Assembly: GCA_002753225.1 (NCBI GenBank)
Contig: PDZS01000016.1
Coordinates: 1-64,000 of the forward strand
Direction of reading: 5' to 3'
Length of the DNA stretch: 64,000 bases
DNA from: Deltaproteobacteria bacterium YD0425bin51
GTDB taxonomy: Bacteria; Desulfobacterota; Desulfobacteria; Desulfobacterales; YD0425bin51
This document shows positions 46,527 to 56,396 of the stretch, piece by piece (within the stretch, counting starts at the first letter, position 1; the number at the start of each line of letters is the position of its first letter). The position numbers were made by a program, and so were the translations under genes. The notes beneath the pieces were generated by a model. The model did not search any database and was not told the origin of the DNA. It saw only the letters and a list, made by a program, of their open reading frames with translations.

Positions 46527-48059
46527 ATGAAAAAAATTATGTTTATTACTATTTTTATTTTGATGGGAAGTTCTTTAGTATCATGCTTTGCCTGCACAAC
46601 GATTATAGTAGGGAGTAAAGCTACAAATGACGGTTCTATTATTATTGCAAGAAATGAGGACAGCAGTACTGCTCATGATGCTCAAAATATGATATATCAT
46701 CCAGTTCACAAAGAAAGTTTTCTTTTTAATTCAAATTCAATTGATAATCCAAATTCTAATAAATTTACTTATAAATTACCTAAAAATTCCTTATCATATA
46801 TAGCTTTTCCTCATTGGTCATCAAGCTTAAAAGAAAATTATTCTTTTGAGGAAACCGGAATAAATGAATATGGAGTAGCAATATCTGCTACTGAAACAAT
46901 TTTTAATAGCGATAAGGCTTTGAAAATAGATCCATATCTTTTAATAACAGGCACAACTGAAGATTCAATTACGTCTGTTGTATTGCCACAGGCAACATCT
47001 GCTAAAGAAGGAGTAAGAATATTAGGAAATATTGTTGAAAACATAGGAGCAGGGGAAGGTTTTGGCGTAGCATTTAGCGATAGGAATGAAGCTTGGTATT
47101 TAGAAACAGCATCAGGTCATCATTGGCTTGCAATGAGAATACCTGATGATTCATATTTCGTTTCTGCAAATCAAGGAAGGTTCCAAGAGGCAGAATTAAA
47201 TGATACAATGAATGTTTTATCTTCAAAAGGATTATTGGATTTTGCAATATCAAATAAATTATTTGATCCTAAACAAGAACCCTTTAATTTTTTTAAGTGT
47301 TATATCTCAAATACTCCACATGACATAACTTACAATTATCCAAGAGTTAAAACATTATTACAAATATATTCAAATTATAATTATGATAAAAATGATGGTT
47401 TATATCCTGTATTTATGCAGCCTAAAAAAAAGATGACAGTATGGGATGTTGCTGCAGGTTTAAGAAACAAATACAACGGTACACCAAATGATCCTTATCA
47501 GACTAAAAATCCAAAAGAGATTAATCGACCTATTTGCGTACTTAGAGCATCTCTTTCACATATAACTCAAACCAGACCAGATTTACCTGATGATATAGCT
47601 TACACTCAATATATCGCTTTAGGCATGACTGATTTGTCAGTATATATACCATTTTATAAAGGTATAACAAATATTCCAAAGGAATATCAGGGAGCAAAAG
47701 ATAAAGCAGACAATGATTCTATGTTTTGGAAGTATCGTAAAATGCAAGTTTTGGTTTTGCAGGATTATCCCCGTTTCTCACCTATGGTTCATGCATCTAT
47801 ATCAAAATTTGAAAAGGATATTTCACTTAAACAGGCTGAAATGGAAAAAAAATATTTAAATATATATCTAAAAGATCGTGCTTTGGCTAAAAAAATAATT
47901 CAGGACTTTACTAACACAATTATTGCTAAAGAAAGCAAGATGGTCTCAGATATTACTACTAAGATAGCTAAAGCTTTGGGAATGGAAAATCTAACAAATG
48001 AACAGTACACAGATTTATTAAACAAAACAGAAGCAACATACCATTTCCACGGAGCATAA
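46527..48059 (+). CDS. pepD: C69 family dipeptidase
   Basis: The 510-residue protein has an N-terminal signal-like segment followed directly by CTTIIVGSKATNDGSIIIARNED. Cys23 is the expected N-terminal nucleophile exposed by autocleavage, as in the Ntn-hydrolase dipeptidases of family C69. Later motifs include NEYGVAISATETI, GEGFGVAFSDRNEAWYLET and VSANQGRF. It cleaves dipeptides and is probably exported. It is monocistronic and followed by a strong terminator. Confidence 0.9.
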   Translation: MKKIMFITIFILMGSSLVSCFACTTIIVGSKATNDGSIIIARNEDSSTAHDAQNMIYHPVHKESFLFNSNSIDNPNSNKFTYKLPKNSLSYIAFPHWSSSLKENYSFEETGINEYGVAISATETIFNSDKALKIDPYLLITGTTEDSITSVVLPQATSAKEGVRILGNIVENIGAGEGFGVAFSDRNEAWYLETASGHHWLAMRIPDDSYFVSANQGRFQEAELNDTMNVLSSKGLLDFAISNKLFDPKQEPFNFFKCYISNTPHDITYNYPRVKTLLQIYSNYNYDKNDGLYPVFMQPKKKMTVWDVAAGLRNKYNGTPNDPYQTKNPKEINRPICVLRASLSHITQTRPDLPDDIAYTQYIALGMTDLSVYIPFYKGITNIPKEYQGAKDKADNDSMFWKYRKMQVLVLQDYPRFSPMVHASISKFEKDISLKQAEMEKKYLNIYLKDRALAKKIIQDFTNTIIAKESKMVSDITTKIAKALGMENLTNEQYTDLLNKTEATYHFHGA

Positions 48060-48065
48060 TAATAA

Positions 48066-48099
48066 TTTGGGTAGTCTTCCACGTTGGTGACTACCCAAA
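48066..48099 (+). terminator. Rho-independent terminator after the C69 dipeptidase gene
   Basis: TTTGGGTAGTC (48066-48076) and GACTACCCAAA (48089-48099) form a perfect 11-bp stem with a 12-base loop, followed on the plus strand by AATTTTT. It closes the plus-strand dipeptidase gene and lies 25 bases before the end of the convergent metallophosphoesterase gene. Confidence 0.8.
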
Positions 48100-48124
48100 A
48101 ATTTTTGTCATTAATTCCTTCAGT

Positions 48125-49495
48125 TTAAAGAGCTTGAGAATCCATTTTCGTTATACGCCCGCTTTGGGAATAATAATATAGATCAACGTATTCAGCCGAA
48201 TCATTTTTTTTGGGGGTTGTTATTACGACAAAAGTCATTGTCGGAGATTTGTTTTTATCAATCCATGTTCCTGAGTTAGCATAAATCGTTTTTTGAGATT
48301 TATGGTTTTTAGAAGGAATAATTCTGGCTTCGTGAGAATGCCCGAATACGACGATTCTCTTGTCGGAATTCTTGTTAGCAAAGTATTGTACCACTGCCTG
48401 ATCGTCAGTACCGCTAGCCGAATCCGCTTTGATAAGAGCTTCTTTTACTGGAATTTTGACTGCTACTCTGTTTAGTATTTGCCTTTCATCCCATGTATCC
48501 TGAATACCTTTATATAGCGAAAATTCAATAAATCCGCCAGGAGATAATTGATACGGCATTATATCGTTTATCGAATAAGTACTGGTGAATCCGTCTATAT
48601 TGGTTTGTATAATTTTTTCGTCAAATCTTTCTTTTATAGGTAACTCAGTCATTAGCTTATTCCAGATATTCCAATATATATAAGCAAGTGTTTGGCTTTC
48701 GCCCAGTTTATTTGGGGTTACAGGCGGCATTGTGCTGCCAGCTTTTGGATGTCTTTCCACAACAGAAGTTGTCGCAATTCTTGTAAAAAAATACCCTGGT
48801 GGAAGTATAGAGCCTGCTGCTATGGATTTGTTCGAAATTGGATCAGGTGCGCAGAAAAAATTATAACGGTGTCCGTGTTCAATTATTATTTCGGAATGAC
48901 CGTCTGGCGAATATGCGCCCAAGCCATTAACATCTCTAGCTTCCGATATTCCTGGTAGAATACTCTGAATATCCTCCGAGGATATTAATAAATCGTGATT
49001 TCCCGGTACATACGTAACTTTAATTTTACCATCTTTAATTATACTGTTAAAGGCGTCTATTACAGTTTTATTGTTCAGAGCTATAGATTTAACGAAGTCT
49101 AATTGTGTCTTTCCCTTAAAAGTGTTCTCTGCCGCAGGGATAAACCATTCATCGAGAAGATCTCCTGCTATCACAAGTTCTTTGACATTTGGAGATAATC
49201 TAATTTGATTAAGAAACTTCACAAGCGCTCCACGGTTTTTGTTACACTCCGTATAGTTATCGTTTGCGCCTAAATGAATATCGCTGATACAGACTATCAG
49301 TGTCCTTTCTTTGTTCAGCTTTGCAGTGCTTTTACTTTCAAGAATAAAAGGATTATAAGCTTTATCTGATACTGGTCTGATTGATTTTGTAGTTAAAATA
49401 GGTGTTGATTCCTTTGTAGACTCAGCCCATGCAAAACACCATAGAGATGTAAAAAAAGAGATTAGGAAGAGTGTAAAATTAATTTTTATTTTCAT
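48125..49495 (-). CDS. Secreted calcineurin-like metallophosphoesterase
   Basis: The 456-residue protein has a signal peptide (to about residue 24, FAWA). Metallophosphoesterase motifs occur in order: VCISDIHLGAND, VIAGDLLDEW, TYVPGNHDLL, IIEHGHRYNF and VVFGHSHEARI. These supply the metal ligands of the fold. It probably hydrolyses a phosphoester in the periplasm. Its local composition looks less A+T-rich than its neighbours, which could reflect different ancestry. It is transcribed alone. Confidence 0.88.
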   Translation of the reverse strand: MKIKINFTLFLISFFTSLWCFAWAESTKESTPILTTKSIRPVSDKAYNPFILESKSTAKLNKERTLIVCISDIHLGANDNYTECNKNRGALVKFLNQIRLSPNVKELVIAGDLLDEWFIPAAENTFKGKTQLDFVKSIALNNKTVIDAFNSIIKDGKIKVTYVPGNHDLLISSEDIQSILPGISEARDVNGLGAYSPDGHSEIIIEHGHRYNFFCAPDPISNKSIAAGSILPPGYFFTRIATTSVVERHPKAGSTMPPVTPNKLGESQTLAYIYWNIWNKLMTELPIKERFDEKIIQTNIDGFTSTYSINDIMPYQLSPGGFIEFSLYKGIQDTWDERQILNRVAVKIPVKEALIKADSASGTDDQAVVQYFANKNSDKRIVVFGHSHEARIIPSKNHKSQKTIYANSGTWIDKNKSPTMTFVVITTPKKNDSAEYVDLYYYSQSGRITKMDSQAL

Positions 49496-49675
49496 TTTGA
49501 ACCTCGCTAAGTAAAATAGTTATAGTTAATAAACTTTCTTTATACATACTTTATAAATACTTATTAAGCAAAGTAAAAAAACTGACATCTAAATAATGTT
49601 TTTCTTTTTTTGTAGATTTTTTTATTATAATTATTATATGATATTTTAATATAAAAAGAGATATTAGGAGATATC

Positions 49676-49762
49676 ATGGGGTATCATAGTATATTAGATA
49701 CATTATTTCCTATGGTATTTCATAAATTTACACAAATTAATGTTGTCAATGTTATGATATAA
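49676..49762 (+). CDS. Possible 28-codon leader ORF before waaA
   Basis: A short frame (MGYHSILDTLFP...) begins at an ATG with TAGGAG 6 bases upstream and stops at 49762. The stop overlaps the AAGGTGG site of waaA, so the two could be translationally coupled. The rest of the 49496-49770 gap shows only A+T-rich sequence. Coding status is unproven. Confidence 0.3.
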   Translation: MGYHSILDTLFPMVFHKFTQINVVNVMI

Positions 49763-49770
49763 GGTGGTGA

Positions 49771-51048
49771 ATGATATTTTTATATAATTTAATTATCGTT
49801 CTATTTTTAACTATTAGTTTTCCTTTTATTATATTAATAATGTTTTTCTCAAAAAAAAGACGGAAAACATTTTTGCATAGACTTGGAATTAAGCCGTTTT
49901 TTATTGACAATAGATGTCATAACAAAAAAAATATCTGGATACATGCCTTATCAGTTGGGGAAGTTTTATCTGCTGTTCCTCTTGTGAAAGCAGTAAAAAC
50001 AAATTTTCCTGAAGATAATATTCTTTTTTCCATGTCAACTCAAACTGGTTTTGAAGTAGCAATAAATGAGCTTAAAGAAGTTGCTGATACTCTTTTTTTC
50101 TATCCTTATGATCTTTTAATCTCTGTAAAGCATATAATTAAAAAAATAAATCCAAGTATTGTCATAATTGTTGAATCCGATATATGGCTGAATTTTCTAA
50201 ATGAACTTAAAAATAAAAATATTCCTGTAATACTTATAAATGCAAGATTGTCAGAGAGATCTTTTTCACGATATAGAAATTTTTCCAAAACAGCATCTAA
50301 GATATTTAATTATTTTTCAAGTATTTGTACTCAATCTTATGAAGATTTAAAAAGATTTAATGCTCTAAATATTCCATCGCATAAGGTTAAGATAACAGGA
50401 AATATCAAATTTGATCAAACAGTTAAAGCTTTAAATAGCGATGAATTAGAAAATTATAAATTATTATTTAAAATAGAGCCAAATCAAAAAGTTATTTTAG
50501 CTGGAAGCACTCATAAAGGAGAGGAATTGATTTTATCAGATGCTTTTTTAAAGTTAAAACATTTTAATATTAAATTCATTGTTGTTCCAAGAGATCCAAC
50601 TCGTTCTCTGGATGTTTTTAATATATTTAAATCCAAAGGTTTTTCAGTTTCTCTAATGAGTGAAATAGATAAAAAAAATAGTTCAGATGTTATTATTGTA
50701 AATGTTATAGGAGTTTTAAGAAATCTTTATGCTTTAAGTGATATAGCATTTGTGGGAGGGAGTTTAGTTAACTGCGGAGGGCATAATCCATTAGAGCCTG
50801 CGTTTTTTTCAAAGCCTATTTTGTTTGGTCATGATATGAGCGATTTTAGGGATATAGCTCGGTGTTTACTAGAATCAGGCGGAGCTGTGGAAGTTAACAG
50901 CATAAACATCTATGATACATTAGAAGCTCTTATTTCTAATCCTCAAAAAATAAAAAAAATGGGTATAGATTCTTATAAGGTTTTTTCACAAAACAAAGGG
51001 GCAATAGATAATACTTTAAAGGTTATACAGTTATGCAAAATAGAATAG
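49771..51048 (+). CDS. waaA: 3-deoxy-D-manno-octulosonic acid transferase
   Basis: The 425-residue protein has an N-terminal membrane anchor (residues 2-25) and the WaaA pattern: WIHALSVGEVLSAVPLV, FSMSTQTGFEVA, IVESDIWLNFL, VILINARLSERSF and FVGGSLVNCGGHNPLEPAFF. It transfers Kdo from CMP-Kdo to lipid A precursor at the inner face of the inner membrane. Its end overlaps lpxK by 16 bases, so the two lipid A genes are translationally coupled. Confidence 0.95.
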   Translation: MIFLYNLIIVLFLTISFPFIILIMFFSKKRRKTFLHRLGIKPFFIDNRCHNKKNIWIHALSVGEVLSAVPLVKAVKTNFPEDNILFSMSTQTGFEVAINELKEVADTLFFYPYDLLISVKHIIKKINPSIVIIVESDIWLNFLNELKNKNIPVILINARLSERSFSRYRNFSKTASKIFNYFSSICTQSYEDLKRFNALNIPSHKVKITGNIKFDQTVKALNSDELENYKLLFKIEPNQKVILAGSTHKGEELILSDAFLKLKHFNIKFIVVPRDPTRSLDVFNIFKSKGFSVSLMSEIDKKNSSDVIIVNVIGVLRNLYALSDIAFVGGSLVNCGGHNPLEPAFFSKPILFGHDMSDFRDIARCLLESGGAVEVNSINIYDTLEALISNPQKIKKMGIDSYKVFSQNKGAIDNTLKVIQLCKIE

Positions 51049-52043
51049 AACAAATAATTAATAATCAAGATAGCAATCGTTATCTATTTTTTTATCTTAT
51101 ATCTCTTTTGTATGGTTATGTAATGAATATCAGAGCTAAATACTATAAAAAACATGGAACAAAATCTCTTCCTTGCAAGGTGATTTCCATTGGCAACTTG
51201 ACTGTAGGAGGAACAGGTAAAACTCCTACAACAATATATATTGCAAAATTAGTTAAAGACTTAGGATATAAAACAGCAGTTATCAGCAGAGGTTATAGAG
51301 GATCAAAAGAAAAAACAGGCGGGGTAGTAAGCAACGGCAAAAATATTTTTATGTCAGTCGAGGAAGCTGGTGATGAGCCTTTTATGATGGCAAATATATT
51401 AGAGGGAATACCAGTTTTTATTGGGAAAGATAGGTTTAATATCGGAATGTTGGCTTTTAAAACTTTTAAACCAGATATTATTATTTTAGATGATGCATTC
51501 CAACACCTTAAAGTTATGAGAGATATTAATCTTTTGCTCTTGGATTCTAATAAACCATTTGGTAACGGATATATCCTTCCAAGGGGTACTTTAAGAGAGC
51601 CAATATCATCAATAAACAGAGCTGATGCAATTATTTTTACAAGATATAACACAAAATATTTGTTACCAGCTTTTAACACGGAAAAAACTTTTAAGTCTTT
51701 TTATATTCCAAATATTCCTGACTCTTTAGAATCACATAAAATTTTTGTTTTTTCAGGAATAGCTAAAAATAAAGATTTTAGAGAAATGTTATCGAATTTT
51801 GACATCAAAGGATTTATGGAATATCCAGACCATCATACATATAGCGAAAAAGATATCGAAAATATTATAGAATCTGCAAAAAAAAATGGGGCAGATATGT
51901 TAGTTACAACAGAAAAAGATTATGTAAAGATTGAAAATAAACTTAACATTTCAATCCCTATTATAAAAATAGGGATTGAAGTTTCCTTTGGAAATGATAA
52001 CGAAAGGTTCAAAGATTTTATTAAAAAAAGGCTTTCTTTTTAA
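51033..52043 (+). CDS. lpxK: Tetraacyldisaccharide 4'-kinase
   Basis: The 336-residue protein has the LpxK Walker A segment GNLTVGGTGKTP (54-65), LDDAFQHLKVMRDINLLLLD and PRGTLREP, and the C-terminal YPDHHTYSEKDI and VTTEKDYVKI motifs. It phosphorylates the 4' position of the lipid A disaccharide. The gene overlaps waaA at its start and shares its stop region with the convergent ferredoxin-type gene (TTAA at 52040-52043). A long hairpin lies inside the coding sequence near its end. Confidence 0.95.
   Translation: MQNRIEQIINNQDSNRYLFFYLISLLYGYVMNIRAKYYKKHGTKSLPCKVISIGNLTVGGTGKTPTTIYIAKLVKDLGYKTAVISRGYRGSKEKTGGVVSNGKNIFMSVEEAGDEPFMMANILEGIPVFIGKDRFNIGMLAFKTFKPDIIILDDAFQHLKVMRDINLLLLDSNKPFGNGYILPRGTLREPISSINRADAIIFTRYNTKYLLPAFNTEKTFKSFYIPNIPDSLESHKIFVFSGIAKNKDFREMLSNFDIKGFMEYPDHHTYSEKDIENIIESAKKNGADMLVTTEKDYVKIENKLNISIPIIKIGIEVSFGNDNERFKDFIKKRLSF
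51950..51980 (+). repeat. Perfect 12-bp hairpin inside lpxK
   Basis: TTCAATCCCTAT (51950-51961) is repeated in inverted form as ATAGGGATTGAA (51969-51980) with a 7-base loop. The stem encodes the strand SIPIIKIGIE. It lies about 65 bases before the stop codon and has no U-tract. It may stabilise the transcript or be chance. Confidence 0.5.
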
Positions 52044-53131
52044 GCAGATGGCATTATTAGAGGCAAAAATCCTTCTAATTTTCCCTTATCCTGAAGTACT
52101 TTTAACCCCATATCCCGTGTAGAAGCAGCTACTTCTTTAATATCTTGTCTTCTTATAAGTTCTATTGCATTCTCTTTGCATCCGGTTACACAAAGACCGC
52201 ATCCAATACATAGTTTGTCATTAAATATTGGCATATTATCTTTCATTTCTATTGCGGCCATTGGACAACGTTCATTTGCGCATATTCCGCATCCAGTACA
52301 AGATGTTTCATCACATTTAGGAATAAAACTTGAAAACATTACTACGTGTGGATTTTTTTCTATAGTATAAGCACGTAAAAGTCCACAGCAGCATGGACAG
52401 CAATTACATATGAAAGTCAAACGATCCTGAGCATTGTTTATTTGGTGGACTAGTCCAAATTTATCAAATTCTTTCAATTTTTCTTTCATTTCTTCTTTTG
52501 TAATATATCTTCCAAATCCCCTTTCAACTAAATAAGTACAAGTATCATCAAAAAGCATACATGATTCACGAGGACTCTCGCATTTTTGTTCTACTTCACG
52601 ACACGCGCATTTAGCAATACCTAAAACCTGTGATTTCTCAATCATTTCATAAACTTTTTCATATGTTAAAACACCTGGCTTTGACTCTATGGATTCCTGA
52701 ATTGGAATGATCCTTGAAAAAGAGGTAGACTTGGAGCCAAATTCTCTGCTAGCTACTTTTAAATATACTTTCCATAAGTCTCTAAGCTTATCTAAATTTT
52801 TATTAGATTCAGGTTTCATATATGGGAATTCAAATAAACCAGGCATAATAGGAAGAAGAGCATAGTTCCATTCTCCATCCTTTTTTTTTGCAAAAACAAC
52901 TCCTTTATTAGCAAGGGACTCTAAATGTTTAAAAGCTTCGTTATTTTCAATATTCATTTTTTTTGCAATTGATGGCAATGGAATTGGACGAAAAGTAAGG
53001 TTAGTTGCAATTTTTGCCTCTTCACAGGAAAAAAGTAATTTTAGGATTTCTATTATTTCAGGAGAACTAGGACATCCTGTTGGATGACGATCAAGTAATT
53101 TTCTTAGTTCTTCATAAATTAAATCAGACAT
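52040..53131 (-). CDS. Winged-helix and 2x[4Fe-4S] ferredoxin-domain protein
   Basis: The 363-residue protein has an N-terminal winged-helix-like region (residues about 1-110), a cysteine-rich middle (KCACREVEQKCESPRESC and CNCCPCCCGLL) and a C-terminal bacterial ferredoxin domain with two clusters (CTGCGICANERCP and CIGCGLCVTGCKENA). It has no signal peptide. Proteins of this layout are common in Desulfobacterota and methanogens, and a redox-sensing regulator or electron carrier is likely. The second cluster motif is irregular (CVTGC). Confidence 0.82.
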   Translation of the reverse strand: MSDLIYEELRKLLDRHPTGCPSSPEIIEILKLLFSCEEAKIATNLTFRPIPLPSIAKKMNIENNEAFKHLESLANKGVVFAKKKDGEWNYALLPIMPGLFEFPYMKPESNKNLDKLRDLWKVYLKVASREFGSKSTSFSRIIPIQESIESKPGVLTYEKVYEMIEKSQVLGIAKCACREVEQKCESPRESCMLFDDTCTYLVERGFGRYITKEEMKEKLKEFDKFGLVHQINNAQDRLTFICNCCPCCCGLLRAYTIEKNPHVVMFSSFIPKCDETSCTGCGICANERCPMAAIEMKDNMPIFNDKLCIGCGLCVTGCKENAIELIRRQDIKEVAASTRDMGLKVLQDKGKLEGFLPLIMPSA

Positions 53132-53202
53132 TTTTTTTGCCCCCCTGTTTTATATTGTTATTATTATTTTCAAATAGATTACATTTTAGAATAATATTAT
53201 GA

Positions 53203-53231
53203 TTGACTTAAATGCAATATAAAATTAAATA
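53203..53231 (+). promoter_or_regulatory. Sigma-70-like promoter of the polyamine operon
   Basis: TTGACT (53203-53208) and TAAATA (53226-53231) are separated by 17 bases. Transcription would begin near 53238, about 38 bases before the ATG at 53276. It is the only promoter-like sequence I find before the long plus-strand run that ends past the window. Confidence 0.5.
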
Positions 53232-53275
53232 ATTCCCAAAATCATAACTAAAAAAGAAGATTGGATTTAATTTTT

Positions 53276-55201
53276 ATGAACGGTTATAAAAAAGATACTC
53301 TTGAAAGATGGACTTATGATAAGTCTGCAGATTTATATGGAATTCAAAATTGGGGAGCAGGATACTTTGACATCTCAGAAAAGGGCGATGTAGTTATAAT
53401 GCCAAATAGAGGGAATAAAAACATTAGAACAAGTATTATGGATATTGTCTCAGGTCTAAAAGATAGAGGCTTTGATATGCCTGTACTCCTTAGAATTGAA
53501 AATATTTTAGATTCACAGCTTACGCGAATACATGAAAACTTTAAAAAAGCTATAACTACATTTGGATATAAAGGAATTTATAAAGGAGTCTATCCAATTA
53601 AAGTTAATCAACAAAGAGAAGTAGTTGAAGAGGTTACACAATTTGGCTCCTGCTATCATCATGGCTTAGAAGCAGGGAGTAAAGCAGAGCTTACAGCTTC
53701 TCTTGCAATGTTGAAAGACCCTGAAGCATGTCTTATATGTAATGGTTATAAAGATGAAGAATTTGTTGATTTAGGTCTTTATGCAACAAAAATGGGCTTT
53801 AATTGTTTTTTTGTTTTAGAGATGCCAAGTGAACTTTCTTTGATATTAGAAAGAGCTGAAGCATTAAATATTAGACCTCTTATTGGCGTAAGAATCAAGC
53901 TGTCATCAACTGCAAGCGGACATTGGATAGAATCATGCGGTGACCGAAGTATATTTGGTTTAAATACAACTCAGCTTGTAGCAGTTATAGATTGCCTTAA
54001 AGAAAAGAATATGCTTGATTGCCTTCAATTACTTCACTACCATATTGGTTCACAGGTTCCAAATATCAGGGATATCCGTTCTGCAGTTCTTGAGGCATCC
54101 CAGGTTTATATTGGACTTGTTGCTGAAGGAGCTAAAATGGGATATTTAGACCTAGGAGGAGGTTTAGCAGTTGATTATGACGGCTCTCACACAAATTATA
54201 TGCATAGCAGAAATTATACTCTATACGAATACTGTGCTGATGTAATTGAAACTATTATGGCAACTCTCGATGAGAAAAATATTGACCATCCTACAATAAT
54301 AACTGAATCAGGACGAGCAACAGTTGCTTATTATTCTGTACTTTTATTTAATATTCTTGATATAAGCCAATTTGAAGCCTTGCCACTTCCAGATAAGTTT
54401 TTAGAAACAACCCCAGAGCTTATTGTAAATTTATTTGAAGTTTTAACTTCAATGAATTTAAGGAATATTCAGGAGTGCTACAATGATGCTCTATATTACA
54501 GAGATGAAATCCGTCAGCTTTTTAAGCATGGTGATATTAGTTTAAGAGAACGTTCACTAGGAGAAATGATATTTTGGCACATTATCAAAAAAATTGCAGA
54601 AGAGTGTAAAAAACTAAAATATATTCCCCAAGAACTTAAAGATATTGATGTTGTTTTGGCAGATATTTATTATGGTAATTTTAGCGTATTTCAGTCTCTC
54701 CCTGATGCATGGGCAATAGATCATCTATTTCCTGTTATGCCAATTCATAGATTAAATGAAGAGCCGACCCGTCAAGGTATTTTAGCTGATATTACTTGTG
54801 ACTGTGATGGAAAAATTGATAAGTTTATTGACATTCATGGCGTAAAACGTGCCCTTCCTTTACATGAATTTAAAGCTGATGAAGAATATTATCTTGGAGT
54901 TTTTTTAGTTGGAGCGTATCAGGAAACTCTAGGAGATTTACATAATCTTCTTGGAGACACAAACGTAGTTACAATAAGGATAGGAGATGACGGAGACTAT
55001 AGCTTTGTAAGGGAAAGTGAAGGAGATTCAGTTGCTGATGTTTTGACTTATGTTGAATATGATCCCAAACAGATGATCATTGAATTTAGGAAAACAGCAG
55101 AAGAAGCTGTTAGAAAAGGTCTTATTACGCCCCATGAGCGAAAGAAAATTATGGAAGCGTATGATGCTGGACTTAGAGGATACACATATTTCGAGAAATA
55201 A
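53276..55201 (+). CDS. speA: Biosynthetic arginine decarboxylase
   Basis: The product of about 641 residues is the SpeA-type decarboxylase. The pyridoxal-phosphate lysine lies in GVYPIKVNQQREVVEEV. Other family segments are GLEAGSKAEL, GVRIKLSSTASGHW, LHYHIGSQVPNI and YLDLGGGLAVDYDGS. It converts arginine to agmatine, the first step towards putrescine. I use the ATG at 53276, although a TTG at 53261 with AAGAAGA directly before it is possible. Agmatine-to-putrescine enzymes are not in the window. Confidence 0.95.
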   Translation: MNGYKKDTLERWTYDKSADLYGIQNWGAGYFDISEKGDVVIMPNRGNKNIRTSIMDIVSGLKDRGFDMPVLLRIENILDSQLTRIHENFKKAITTFGYKGIYKGVYPIKVNQQREVVEEVTQFGSCYHHGLEAGSKAELTASLAMLKDPEACLICNGYKDEEFVDLGLYATKMGFNCFFVLEMPSELSLILERAEALNIRPLIGVRIKLSSTASGHWIESCGDRSIFGLNTTQLVAVIDCLKEKNMLDCLQLLHYHIGSQVPNIRDIRSAVLEASQVYIGLVAEGAKMGYLDLGGGLAVDYDGSHTNYMHSRNYTLYEYCADVIETIMATLDEKNIDHPTIITESGRATVAYYSVLLFNILDISQFEALPLPDKFLETTPELIVNLFEVLTSMNLRNIQECYNDALYYRDEIRQLFKHGDISLRERSLGEMIFWHIIKKIAEECKKLKYIPQELKDIDVVLADIYYGNFSVFQSLPDAWAIDHLFPVMPIHRLNEEPTRQGILADITCDCDGKIDKFIDIHGVKRALPLHEFKADEEYYLGVFLVGAYQETLGDLHNLLGDTNVVTIRIGDDGDYSFVRESEGDSVADVLTYVEYDPKQMIIEFRKTAEEAVRKGLITPHERKKIMEAYDAGLRGYTYFEK

Positions 55202-55217
55202 AATTTAGGAGGTTGAT

Positions 55218-56396
55218 ATGTCAAAAGTTTTGATTATTGGTGCAGGCGGAGTAGGGCAGGTGGTTGTCCATAAGTGTTTGCAAGTTCCAGAAGTTTTCAC
55301 AGAAATTTGCTTGGCAAGCAGAACAATAGAAAAATGTAATAAAATTGCATCACAGCTTTCAAAGCCTATTAAAACAGCCAAAGTTGATGCTGACAATGTT
55401 CATGAACTGGTTAGTTTGATTTATGATTTTAAACCTGAACTAATTATAAATGTTGCTTTGCCCTACCAGGACCTTTCAATAATGGATGCATGTTTAGAAA
55501 CAGGAGTTGATTATTTAGACACAGCCAATTATGAGCCAAGAGATGTTGCAAAATTCTGTTATAAATGGCAATGGGACTATCAAGAACGATTCAAAAATAA
55601 AGGGATAATGGCTCTTCTTGGTTCAGGTTTTGATCCCGGAGTTACCAATGTTTTTTCTGCATGGGCACAAAAACATCATTTTGATGAAATAGATGAGTTA
55701 GATATCATAGACTGCAATGCTGGAGATCATGGACAGCCTTTTGCAACTAATTTCAATCCAGAAATAAACATAAGAGAGGTTACTGCAAAGGGAAGATATT
55801 TTGAAATGGGAAAATGGATAGAAACAGATCCTTTATCTGTCTCAAAGATATTTGATTTTCCTGAAGGAATTGGAGCAAAAAAGATATATTTGCTTTATCA
55901 TGAAGAATTAGAGTCCCTTGCAAAAAATATCAAAGGTTTAAAGCGTGCTAACTTCTGGATGACTTTTTCTGATAATTATTTAAAACATTTAGAAGTGTTA
56001 CAAAATGTTGGAATGACAAGAATCGATCCTGTCTTATACAATGGTCAGGAAATAATTCCTCTACAGTTTTTAAAAGCTTTGCTCCCTGATCCATCATCAC
56101 TTGGTCCTCTTACAAAAGGGAAAACTTGTATTGGTTGCTTAATAAAAGGAATAAAAAATGGAAAACAAAAAACATATTATATCTATAATATTTGTGATCA
56201 TGAACAGGCTTATAAAGAAGTAGGCTCTCAAGCAATATCTTATACAACAGGTGTGCCAGCAATGATAGGCGCAATGATGATGTTAACTGATAAATGGCGC
56301 GGAAAAGGTGTATTTAATATGGAAGAACTTGATCCTGACCCATTTATGGAAAAATTAAATATTTATGGATTGCCATGGAAAGAAATTATCCTGTAA
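55218..56396 (+). CDS. Carboxynorspermidine/carboxyspermidine synthase-like dehydrogenase
   Basis: The 392-residue protein has an N-terminal Rossmann loop (IIGAGGVGQVV) and the saccharopine-dehydrogenase-family segments INVALPYQDL, DTANYEPRD and GSGFDPGVTNVFSAW. In this context, directly before NspC, it is expected to condense aspartate semialdehyde with a diamine (putrescine or diaminopropane) and reduce the product with NADPH. The alternative of lysine metabolism is less likely given the neighbours. An AGGAGG site precedes the start, and the end overlaps nspC by 22 bases. Confidence 0.9.
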   Translation: MSKVLIIGAGGVGQVVVHKCLQVPEVFTEICLASRTIEKCNKIASQLSKPIKTAKVDADNVHELVSLIYDFKPELIINVALPYQDLSIMDACLETGVDYLDTANYEPRDVAKFCYKWQWDYQERFKNKGIMALLGSGFDPGVTNVFSAWAQKHHFDEIDELDIIDCNAGDHGQPFATNFNPEINIREVTAKGRYFEMGKWIETDPLSVSKIFDFPEGIGAKKIYLLYHEELESLAKNIKGLKRANFWMTFSDNYLKHLEVLQNVGMTRIDPVLYNGQEIIPLQFLKALLPDPSSLGPLTKGKTCIGCLIKGIKNGKQKTYYIYNICDHEQAYKEVGSQAISYTTGVPAMIGAMMMLTDKWRGKGVFNMEELDPDPFMEKLNIYGLPWKEIIL

